A stretch of DNA of 64,000 nucleotides. Origin: Pempheris klunzingeri (Eukaryota > Chordata > Actinopteri > Acropomatiformes > Pempheridae). Of this stretch, positions 12,958 to 31,421 are shown piece after piece. Each line of letters starts with the position of its first letter. Positions within the stretch are counted from its first letter, which is position 1. The notes under the pieces are model-generated. The model searched no databases. It had not been told where the DNA came from and saw only the letters and a program-made list of their open reading frames with translations. The stretch covers positions 14,665,223 through 14,729,222 of the forward strand of contig NC_092012.1 of assembly GCF_042242105.1 (NCBI RefSeq), given 5' to 3'. The position numbers and the translations under genes are program-made.

Positions 12958-15186
12958 CATTTTGCATACAAAACCTAGACCTTGTCCAGACCTCCTTTGC
13001 TCCTGGCTCTTGTAAATTCAAAGTGGCATTCTATTGTCTGGAGTTCACTGCTATAGCAAGACACAGAGCACCTGGCCTCTGTTAAGTGATTACAGGGTCT
13101 CATTAGAGCCTCCCCTCCTCTCACTACATTCCCCTAGTTATGACACCCCCCCCCCTTCCCCTCAGAAAAAGGGCAGACAGGGTGCCAGGCGCATTCCTGC
13201 TTGGTTCAGCTCATATTTGTTTGGCTCACCCCACACCACAGACCAGCCCTAAAGCCATCAGAGGAGGCTGAGCTCCATCTGTATTCAATGGTAGATGGTT
13301 GGGACACAAGAAGGCTGATGCGGGGGGTTCCGGCCTTACATTCCTGCGAAAGCATCGCAAAAACGGGTCCAAAAAAGCACTGATCATGACCTTCACATTC
13401 AAGTGGCCCCCTGAGACTGAACAGCACTGAAAGGCTGCAGACATCCTTCCTTGACACATTATCACGCCTTCTCTCAGACTACACCACCTGCGACATGTAC
13501 ACAGATTTCTCTTTTGGCTGTATTCCTTTTCTCTCTTCAGACCAGTCCCACAAAGGGCACAACTCTCAACAAGGCACTTTGATAATCTACATACAGTAGT
13601 TTAAACACTTCACAGAATGACAGGCCATCAGGTCAGACTGAGGATATTCACATACGCAGATTCACTACAATTAAAAGTCAGGAATTCAATAATGGTATTA
13701 AGTAAGTCCAACTAACTGGATCCTTAGGGTAGGATATTCATTGCCACTTGTTTCACGTCCCCAGTGCTCATTACTAGCACGTCTATCAGCTTTTCCTTCA
13801 AGCACTAATTGGATATTCACTTGGCTTTTACAAACAAGACTTAGTGAAATCATCCAGGAAATGAGCGATAAGCCTGTGACTGAATTCAATTATGTATGGC
13901 CTTAGTTTTTTGTAAAGCCCAAAGCATTTTATACCCATTTAAAATGTGATGATTAGAAATTAGAAGTGTTGGCTGGAGATGGTGTCTGCTTTTGCTTTAA
14001 TTGACCAGAAAAGCCAATTACAGCTTTGCAAAACTTTGTATTATGTTTGTGTGCAGGAGAAACAGAGTGAGCTTCAAAACTGTAATTGTATGTTCTCTAT
14101 TGCCATCTAGTGAAATTGGATGGGTAAAACTGCAATATTTGTGCTTGTGGTTGTGACTTATTGGATAAGATGAGATAGCAAAATCTAAATGTACATCTCA
14201 TAAATAATAATTATGCATTTTCGAAGTTTATTTTCATCTTGATAAAATACAGGTAAGGCATTTATGCGTTCACTCACATTACACAGTATACGCAGTTTTG
14301 CACTTTCATAGATTGCAGAGGTGTTTAACTGCATTCGCAAAACACAATCATTAATCAGCAGAACACAAGTATGCTCATGGTTTACTGCTGTGTTTGTTTG
14401 CAGCCTGTTCTTTTGCATGGAGAGATTTATACTTATAAAATGAGCTTCCAATGTTACCACAATAAAACATGAAGATGTGGGCGGCTTATCTCTTTCTGAT
14501 ATTGCGTAATGTAGGCATAGCTTCTGTTACATTAAATCAGAACATTGCACAATAGCAACCACATGTCAGTAACACAACACCTGTCCCACTTATGGATGAA
14601 TGTCATGGGCCATCAACAAATACTGCAAAGTAAAACAAAGTGATGTGCCATCTAGTGGCTGATTAAATTATGTGTGTTTCTACATTTTGAATGGGGATTT
14701 ATTTTCAACACTAAAGTCTCATTGTGGAAAATTAAATAAATATTAAGTAAAGAAAAAGCACAGTGTTTCTCACCACGGTCAAAGCAACCTAAGAATAGAC
14801 TAAATGGATCTGGATCTGGCCCACTGAGTGTACTAACTATGTGAAGGTGTCAGTAAGCCAATCAACTGGGGACGCCAGTGACGTGATGATGACATCAAGA
14901 AACTGAGCAGCATTCAAGTTGAACCAATAAAAATAATACCCACTTTTCAGGACTTACTGTATACTAAGCTCCCAGCCTTTCTTACTGCTGTGGTGTAGCT
15001 ATATTTCACCTGGATTATTTGTTGGACCTGCTCTTTCCAGCAGGATATCAGCTAAAATGCCTTCACCATTGTAAATGTATTTGCAAAATGCAGCTGAGTG
15101 AAAATGGGGTATCTGGAAAATACCCATCAGGAATTCAGGTATTAATAAGAGTTATACTAGTTATACTGTTTGTGGTCACTGGTCAC

Positions 15187-15237
15187 AGGAGAGGAGAGGA
15201 GAGGAGAGGAGAGGAGAGGAGAGGAGAGGAGAGGAGA
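15187..15237. repeat. (GGAGA)n pentamer microsatellite
   Basis: Ten uninterrupted ggaga units. Confidence 0.95.
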
Positions 15238-16162
15238 CAGTTGATATATCAATCAGACAACTCTGCTGTCAATCAAAATGATATAGGCCCAGAGCTAAGA
15301 GTCAGTCCTCTGTAGCAGACTCTAAAAGTACCCTGACAGCCTGGGCTGAGAGGATTAGCCTCATAATCTCAAACACTGTCAGGCTAAATCCGGGACTGTG
15401 GGCCCCCTGCTGCTTATGACCACAGCAGTAAAGCAGTAAGACTGTGTGAGCTATTCATTCATGCTGTACTACTAGACTGCTTATTCTGCTCTGCTAAGGT
15501 ATCAGAGAAAGTGCCTTGATCTGTCTGGGAGACTCTTGCCAGAGACTGGTGTTACCAATGGTACAAACAGATTGGACTGGATGTACTCTAATTGTCTTAA
15601 ACTTAGTTGAGGGGCTGCAGTTAAAGAGAAAGAAGTGAGAAGAAGGTTTTCACGCTTTGAAACAAATAAGTCTACCGAATGAAAACTATCATATTATTTG
15701 TACATTTATTGCTCATCTAATCCAAAGAGTACCCTTTTACATTGTTGTTATTATTTGCTAGTCTGTTCATGTCACATCTTGGGGAGATTAGTCTCTAAGA
15801 AAGAAGAGTAAAGCGAGTAAAACACTGATATTTTACATATTGACACATAATTGGATGTAATTCTTCACTAAGTGCTGCCTGAAAACAGCTAAATGACAAT
15901 GACAGCTGACTTCAGCATTTGCTCAGCTGATGTCCTCGTACAAAGCTGTGGCAATGAAGGAGTTAAGGATGGAGTGATGTGCACTGCAGGGTGGTGGATG
16001 AGATATCATATACTCCAGTCACAACAAGAGCACAGCATGACTTCGATGTTTCTCTGAGGGAACTTCAGACGCACATCAGAGACAGTAGAGCCTGAGGAGG
16101 TGAGTGGACTTATTTGACATATTAGTGGTCTAGAGCCAGTGATGACCATGGATTGACTATGG

Positions 16163-16235
16163 GAGTCAGGCCAAATCAATTTTGTTTATGTAGCCCAATA
16201 TTACAAATTAGCCCAAGGGGGATTTCAATCTTTAT
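16163..16235 (+). repeat. Interspersed fish repeat fragment ('tagcccaatat' family), copy 1
   Basis: The core 'tttatgtagcccaatattac...aattagcc' recurs in degenerate form at 45216-45345. I know this motif as a very frequent dispersed repeat in percomorph fish. It is too short for a family assignment. Confidence 0.6.
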
Positions 16236-18457
16236 ATCTTGCAAAAAAAATATTCTTGATTTAGAATTATATGCTGTGGTTATCTTGTGCATCAGTATCA
16301 AAACTCATTAGTTGGTGCCAAAAATTACACACCTAGACTCCAAATGTATCTGACAAGTGTTAGAGTAGCTGTAAGGGAGGATGCTTTGCATTCATGGGTG
16401 AGTGCTCTTCCTTCACTTTTATCTTTATTCCTCTCCAGGCCCAGTCACAGCCAAAGATGAGAAGAGGAGAAACGCCCCTTTTAAAGCAGCAGTCAAATCC
16501 TTGCTTGGGAAAGAGTGAGCTTCTTTTCTTTCCCCTTCTCTTTGCTATCTCTATGAATTGTAAATGGCTTTCTCTTGTGTTGTTGACCTTCCTCTCAGAT
16601 ATGACTTTGTCAAAGAGCCAGCTTGGGGGCTCAGCCAATAACAGCAGTGACGTGTCTGAGAAAAGCCAAAAAAAGACAAGATAAAGACAGCAGAACATGG
16701 CGAGCTGGGTCTGAGATAATGGCCTCTGAGGGCCTCCTGTGGGATTTACACAGTGAATGGGAAATAATGAATGATGATCCTTATTCTCCAAATTAACTGC
16801 GGAGATGATATGGCCACTTCCACATTTCCTCATTTACAGTGCTTTTAAGCACACTCACGAACACGAGCGCGCACACACCCACATTAGCACAGCCAAGAGT
16901 GAGCACCATTAAGACACTCCCCACATTAGTGTCTAGTAATGCTTTCTGGAGAGCTACACCATAACGCTTTCTCAGCCATCTGATCTGATGATTCCTAAAC
17001 CAGACACTTTGATCAATAAGATAAAGCCTCCTGTGATGCTAAATGAAATATTCTATTAGGGTGCCCTCAATACATACCGATTTTTTTTTACAATTTCAGA
17101 TTGACTGAGGAAAATCATGATGTTTAAAGCATCCATTCGCTAAATGTGAAAAGTGCAGTTTAAAAGAAATAAACACTGATGTGTGATTATAGCCACGTGT
17201 TGCAAATGATAAACTCATGAATGAGTGTAACTCTCTAGAGAAACGAAGCACGCAGAGATGCAGCATGTGCAGCATCTGTCGACTCTCTGCCATGTTGCTG
17301 TTTTACTTCAAGCAACCTGACGACTCGTACAACACAAGCCGATATGATATGAACTGAAATTAAGAAAATACACCTGGTTGTTTAGAAGAATTGTTGGACC
17401 TCTGTAGATGCTTTAGATTTGATAATAAAAAATAATGAATTTATAGTCAATAAATTCTTTAATTGTTGATCAATTCAGGGGAAATGCTGCACTATAAAAT
17501 CTGTCACAGCCTGTGATTTTATCGGCACTCATCTGGGTCCAAGCAATGGTGAGGGTAAGGGCATTTTTATTATGAGAGTTTAACAGCACCAGAATCATAC
17601 AATATGGAGATTATTTTATCACACTGACTGCTAGAGGAGCATTCTCACCATTAATATTAAGGGTCAGTCTAGCCACTTGGTTATAAATTGCTGTGACAGC
17701 AAGTGTAGACATATAAATAAAATGCATTATGCTGTGCAGCCTCACTTACAGATAACAAATAGTTTATGGGGTCAGCTGTCTTTGCTATCACACAAATGTG
17801 AGTTATAATTTCAGAGTGTAAAGTAGCCTAATGTCTTCTGTGAGCAGTTATTTGTTTTTAAAGTGACTTTTGCCAGGATTATATGTATTTTCAAACAGAC
17901 AAGGACTAGACCATGGTCAGAACCAAGATAAAATAGTACTAATAAACAAGAGAAATAAAATAAATGGGCAAAGGCTGCTAGCCTCACTGGGGTAAAATGA
18001 GGAGCAGCTTGTGAAGCAGTTTACTGAGTGAAAAGGACAACTGTGATGACTACCTGGTTGTGATGCCTCTTTGACACTGAAGTGTCTCTCTATGTGTGCA
18101 CACTGTACAATGTAAGTGCAAGCGTGAGCAACAGGAGTGCTATTTTGTTTGAGTGTTTGAGTGCGTGTGTGTGTCTAAGAGAGAGATAAACAGAGCAGCA
18201 GAGAGCAGGCTCCATCTGCTCTGAATGAGGCCCTCTCTTTGTTGACAGCCAGTTTTGTCATATTCTCAGGATTAGTAGCTCTGTCAACATGATGCCACTG
18301 GCTCCTTAAAATAGAGAGCAATGGGCAGTCAGGAAAATAAAACTGTAGTTGTGTGCCTCGGTAGACTCACAGACGGTCTGAGTCTGATCCAGATACATGC
18401 AGAGAGAATCCCTCAAGGTGCCACAGAATCTGTACAGAGAAGACAACACCTCCAGCT

Positions 18458-26023
<7,566 letters not shown>

Positions 26024-26150
26024 AATAGACCTCGCATCAGACAGAATCCAAGCATGCAAGCTCTCAGTAATCATCATTTACCTTTATTTTTAAAAGTGCC
26101 AGTGAGTGACTGCGATGGTTAAATTAAAAATGAAATACTGTGTCAACTGT

Positions 26151-26255
26151 CCAGGGGGTACATCCCGCCTCTCGTCCAGTGTCAGCTGGGATTGGCTCCA
26201 GCCCCCCCCATGACCCTTAAGGATAATCGTTATAGACAACGGATGGATGGGTGGA
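26151..26255 (+). repeat. LINE-2/SINE-type 3' tail, copy 2, in the ampd3 3' UTR
   Basis: It shares 'cagctgggattggctccagc', 'acccttaaggataa' and a 'ggatggatgg' end with 9247-9350. It lies between the ampd3 stop and the likely poly(A) signal, so the mature mRNA should carry it. Confidence 0.8.
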
Positions 26256-26774
26256 TATTGTGTCAGTTAAAAGCAATGCTGAGCTGGTCATAACAAAGGA
26301 GCCAGTAAAGTGAAGACACATGGCTTGGACGACTGGATGACTGATGGCACTTTGGTTCTCAAAGGTTTAGACAAAAGCTGTGGAGAGCCAGGCATGCATG
26401 CAGCTTGTCATTACACAAACCAACTATGTATAAACAATTGTACCTTACGCTCCATTTTGTGATGGGGGTATGTCATAAACTTGAAGTTTTACTGTATACA
26501 CTGTACATCGGACATAAGAACACTTAATGGTTGAGAGAGATTTACACAACGTTGCAGAAGAGATTAATGATGTCTTGGAAAGTTCCCTTGTCTCTTCCTT
26601 AAATAGCTTGTTTTAAAGAGTGAGTTTTTGCGGAGCTATTGATATATATATAAAGATTTAGGAGATACCTAAGTTCATAATGATATATGCATTTCAAAAA
26701 ATGCTTGATTGTTGCATAAATGTTGCATTTAAGTGTATGTTCATTATATGAAGCATCAAACAGTATTTAAAAAG

Positions 26775-26780
26775 AATAAA
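26775..26780 (+). terminator. ampd3: Likely ampd3 poly(A) signal
   Basis: AATAAA 750 bases after the ampd3 stop and 270 bases before the lyve1 stop on the other strand. It is the only clear plus-strand hexamer in this gap. Confidence 0.6.
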
Positions 26781-27049
26781 AAGTCGTCAGTCTTCACATT
26801 GATTGTATTGCAAACATTGCCACCTAGTGGCTAAAATGCACTATTTAGTATTCAGTCAGATAATTCAGAATACATGCACACATTTAACATATAAAAAAAT
26901 AAATGCATTTTAAGTCAATTCTGTTACATTACTTTCACACAAACGAAAGAACATAACAAGGGACCCGTCCTTGTCCTTAAAAGTTACGTTGCTCATTAGT
27001 CGTCCATGGAGTGCTTCTTGAAAATATCTACATATCATCAGAAAAATGT

Positions 27050-28987
27050 TTAACTTGCATCATCGCCCACTTCTATCCTTTCATCTTCCTGAGCAGCTGT
27101 CTGGGTTTGCTTTATATTCTTCACACACGTCCACTCTTCTGTCTCGATGTACTCTTGCTGCTGCTTCCTGCCAGAGATATTTCTCCTTTTCACACAGAGA
27201 CAGAAACAAATCAGACTAATAGATGGAACAATTACAAAAGGAGAAGCATTTGACATGCATTTCACATATCACTTTCCCCACAGTATTTTATGCAGTATTT
27301 TCATGTGGAAAACCACTCACATTTTGATGTATGCAAGGATGATTATTGCAATAAGGAGAAGGGCACAAGTTAAGGCGATGAGTATGGCTTTTGATGGAAG
27401 AAAGACAAAAAACATTAGTCAGACAAAATAAAAATCACATCCACAGATAAAAGGTCTTTACTGTCGCTTGTATGTTCTACTTTTCTGTACGTCTTGAATT
27501 GAATATGACAAAAACTTCATCCACAGCATTAATTCTCTTACCTCCAGCAGGGCCTTGTGCACTGCCAACAAACCGGAAGGGTTCTGCCTCACTGTCCATG
27601 GTTTTAGGAGCCGAGGAGGAAGAAGAAAGAAGGGAGGAGGAAGACGTAGAGTGCATGTTTGCTGCCTTTGGAGACTGAGTTTCCTCCAAGTGATCCATAC
27701 CGTTCAAAGGGCTATCAGTTGTTGTATCCTTCAATTGTGACGCAGCATCTGTGCATATACACAGAGGCCATGAGAGATTAGATAAGCACTACTGTATTTA
27801 AGCTACATGCTATTAGATAAATGTATGTTTGTATCGTTCACATTCTTTTTCATTTGTTTTAACTCATTTGCAACTATGTTCTGATAGCGATGTAGGAAAA
27901 TATTAAGCTATTTCTGGAAGGGTTTCTGCCAGTAAGGGCACATATTTAGTTTGTGTCTTTATTTCAAAAAACAAAAAAAATAACCCCCCCCCCAAAAAAA
28001 ACAAACAAACTGTAAAATAAACATAACACAATTGTCTAGAAAAAAATTATATTCTCTACAATTATAACATTTCCGTGTAGATTTTGGGGCTACGTAGTTT
28101 TCCCATTAAAAAAAAATACATAAAATACACCAAAAATGTAGCTGAATCCAAATTTTTCAGTCCAAATGTCTATGCAAGAAGTTCTTAGCACAGCCAGTGT
28201 CAGGAATATCCATCCACATCAGTCTGAGTTAATACCTTTTAGATTGTGTTATTTAAAAAACAAAAAGCCAGCGCTGTATTAAAAACAGCGTGCGTGATGT
28301 CTTCAATCAATTCTTTATGTGTAAAGCTTTGAACAAAAATATGCACATAAAAATGTCATACCTGATTCATTAAAGCAAAACACATCAAACTTATTTGTGA
28401 CAGAGGCTCGCCATGTCACCAGCCCCGTCTGGTTTTTGCCACAATTAAAAAGGGCCTTGCTGCGGGGAATGACTGCAAAATGTTCATCAACCCATCCAAA
28501 CCTGAACGAAACAAGACATAACATAAAGTCAGTCACTTTTCATTACATTCCGCTGAGGTGATCTTGTGCATTTCTTCTCTGGCCTTACCTGCATGTTTCT
28601 AAACCTCTAGTGAGAGCTTCCTGTACTTGTGCTTTTGAGGCAATGTTCACTCCGAGGGACGAGCAGAGCATCCGGGCTTCAGAGGCATTGAAGGCATACT
28701 GAGGCTGGTTGAGGTGATTCAAGTGACTAACCTGAAAAACTCCAGCAATACTTTGGTTTGCTGGGAAAACTAGACACAGCACATAGAACATTTTCAGATG
28801 TCTATACTGTATATGATGAAGCAGTAATGATAAAACATAACAAATTCTACATTTAGGATGAGCAAATGAACAAATATTAAAACAGCTGGATTTACCTACC
28901 CCTGATGTGGGTTGTGTCAATACTTTGATCACAGATGACCGGATTTATCATCAATAGCGATGTGATGCAAAGCCAGATCGTATTCAT
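27050..28987 (-). CDS. lyve1: LYVE1-like hyaluronan receptor (Link domain, type I membrane)
   Basis: Exons in transcript order are 28900-28987, 28589-28760, 28362-28501, 27542-27748, 27321-27387 and 27050-27185, giving 269 aa (human LYVE1 322) with all phases in register. It has a signal peptide (1-19), a Link module with the four core cysteines C62, C86, C107 and C129, a Ser/Thr-rich probably O-glycosylated stalk (134-202), one membrane segment (203-222) and a 47-residue cytosolic tail rich in Glu and Gln. LYVE1 binds hyaluronan on lymphatic endothelium. Of the hyaluronan-contact residues described for human LYVE1, Ile97, Arg99 and Lys108 are kept (I98, R100, K109), Tyr87 is Phe88, and Asn103 and Lys105 are changed. 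CD44 shares the fold, but the location between ampd3 and irag1 fits LYVE1. The paralogue (a or b) is unknown. Confidence 0.9.
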
Positions 28988-29867
28988 GATGATGGTCAGA
29001 GAAGAGACGGATGAATGCCGGGGATGACGAGTGCTGCACAGTTTATATGTGTGCCAAATGACAGGGTTAAATGGAGGCGATTCTGTTCACTGGGGCGTGT
29101 GGACTCTTGTCATTTCCAGAAAGTAAAGGAAAAGGAAGAGGGAAGTACCGCTCACAGGTCACATCAAGAGCCATGTTCTGGGAGCAAGGCCCAGAAAAAA
29201 GATAAAACTCATACGTAAACAGGAGACAAAGCTACGAAGAGTCTGTGTGAGGCAAAACGCAGTGAATTTAAGTAAATAATGACTTAAACAGGATTGTTCT
29301 TTGGTTTAAACAAGTGATTTTCAGTGCAGTACATAAGCATTACAAGTGTTGGATATAAGTGAAAATACAGTTTGTACAATAATACTCAGAATAGAGCACA
29401 TAAAAAATGTTGTATAACACTTCAAGCCCTGTCCTCATAGAGCAAGTGATTTGCACTGTTAGTGAGTGACATCTGGTAGCCTGTCCAAAATGATTTCCTC
29501 CCATGGGGCATTACTCAGTCATGAACATACTTATGATCTCTGGCACCCTCTGATGAGCCTTTGGCACACGACAAAATCCCACTTCCACAAAAACATCTCT
29601 ACACAAGCCCTAACGGCAGGAAATGACGCAAAGAGTTCTGACGAACACGCAGCAGTGTTTTTGTCAGATGTGAGGTGTCAATGAGGTGTGTGGGCATAAT
29701 AAATGGCAATCCGGAGTGACGGAAACAGACATGGATTTAACTTCTCTTATGGGTGGGGTTTGTGCATCTATGGTGTCATATTAAGGCCCTCTGGAGTTAA
29801 ATGAGCATATGATGGAATTTTGATGTGTTGGACAGTGAGAACAAGAAAATCTGATTGGCATAGCTCT
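28988..29867. other. lyve1 upstream region
   Basis: Sequence 5' of lyve1 on the minus strand. I see no coding exon and no clear TATA box. The promoter must lie close to 28988, but no motif fixes it. Confidence 0.5.
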
Positions 29868-30203
29868 ATTTGTTGGCTGGGTGCAGTGACTTTCTGTTAA
29901 GTTTCTGCTGCTGCAACCTCACAACAACCTTCCAACAGTTTTAGTCTATATAAACAAATGAGACATAACATGTTCATAAGTTAGTGAGCTTTTGAGCTAC
30001 TGGCAGGTGGCTTTTATGACCTTAGGAGAGAGTCGGGCTAGCGGCAGCCCCTCATTTTCAGTCTTTATGCTAAGCTAAGCTAATCAGCTGTGGGTTGTAG
30101 CGTCAAATCTCGCACGCAGACATGGTGTTATAAATATTCTCATCAAACTAGAGGTAAAGAAAGTTAATTATATTTCACAAAATGTCAAACTATTCTTTTA
30201 AAG
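29868..30203 (-). mobile_element. Percomorph dispersed repeat ('aaaggaatagtttgac' family), copy 1
   Basis: Reverse orientation. It ends with the complement of the family start (gtcaaactattcttttaaa, 30184-30202), has the internal 'agtctttatgctaagctaagctaa' core (30060-30083) and begins with 'tttgttggctgggtgcagtgact'. Related copies lie at 38112-38330 and 54309-54765. It has no coding capacity and is likely a non-autonomous element; the family name is not assigned. Confidence 0.7.
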
Positions 30204-31421
30204 GGGCTATAATGACATTTTCATGTGACAATGTCAAAGGGTTCGCTTGTAGTGACGAAACTACAGAAGATTATCAGCAGCTTTAAGGAGCTATGTTTCC
30301 ACTCATTGTTTATTGTTCCAGCCGGCAAAGTTAGGCTCCCTCTCATAGCTCCTATAGAGCCATCATAACTGTTACTGTCTGCGACTAGCCGGTGATGAAA
30401 AGTGGAGAGACAGCCAGATATTTCCCTCGGTGGAGACCCAAAACAGAGCTAAAAAAAGAGTGCATGATAATGTTGCTCAGTAAAACAAATAAACAACTGT
30501 TTGCTAACAAGTTTGACTTTGACTGATACGTCATTGTGGCTATACTGTACTTTCGACCTGCTTTTATTTTTCTCATTTGAAATGACTACAAAATGCTTTC
30601 AGCCACCTTTATTCAAAGGTGAAGGGGCAGAGCATAAAATCCACAGAGAACAAAAAAAACACAGGTAGGCACACATATGCAAAGAGGGTAAAAATAAGCC
30701 TCATGCCATCTAAACAGTGCTCTCATACAGGAAGAAAATCTCTCAGTGCTCTGAAGACACAATCAAAAAATGGCACAAATGAGAACCATCAACTGCAAAA
30801 TATTGCACTTAAGGAACTACTTTGGAATGTGCTTATATTTTGAAGTCTTTAAATACACATTATAGAAATTAAAGAAAAAATAAAAACTTTCCTTTATTTT
30901 CTAAATATTTAAATATGGCGTCAAAATCTCTCAGGGACTTCATCATCTATTGGACCTGAGGGATTACACTGTAATATTGGAGTGTAGATAAATACACACT
31001 TTTCCTATTGTGGCATTTACTGGAAAATGCCATATTCATGATGAAAAAGTACCCAAACCAGAACATATCATTACATATGCATCTAACTTAAATATATTAT
31101 ATATATTTCATCACACTATATATAATTGGTCCCTAAACAGATTACCTTTTTTTTTCTTGCTGTAGCAAACTATCAGTCAATTTTTCAATCCAAACAAAAT
31201 TATAACTCAATGCTGTTAATCATGAGGCAAAGGCAACATTATCCACAAAGCCTCCCAAAACGTCTTTGGCCCTCGAGAGTCAGGGTCATGGATTCAAGTG
31301 AGTCCTAGGGTGGTGATATGGTAAACCGACAGAGGGCGACTGCCTCTCTGCTGTTCTTTGGTTGTGCTGCTACAATCAGTCCAAAGATCTTCATCTCGCC
31401 TTGCACAAAGTTCCTCTCGGC
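30204..31421 (-). other. irag1: irag1 3' UTR and flank
   Basis: Minus-strand AATAAA hexamers occur at 30613-30608 and near 30897, both suitable to end the irag1 mRNA within about 0.5-0.8 kb of the stop at 31422. No other gene is seen here. Confidence 0.5.

Larger units (their letters stand above)
12976..18457. other. adm-ampd3 intergenic / ampd3 upstream
   Basis: No coding gene is supported. It holds a poly-C run (13146-13155), the pentamer microsatellite at 15187-15237 and a repeat fragment at 16163-16235. AMPD3 has several first exons in mammals, and a donor-like GTGAGT at about 16100 follows transcript-like sequence, so an untranslated upstream ampd3 exon near 16.0-16.1 kb is possible but unproven. 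Open frames at 16360-16833 (-) and 16394-16684 (+) overlap each other and resemble nothing. Confidence 0.5.

Noticed and set aside
13146-13155. Poly-C run as a regulatory element
   Set aside because: A simple homopolymer in intergenic DNA with no supporting motif.
16360-16833. 157-codon minus-strand frame between adm and ampd3
   Set aside because: No family resemblance, overlaps an opposite open frame, and lacks gene-like context.
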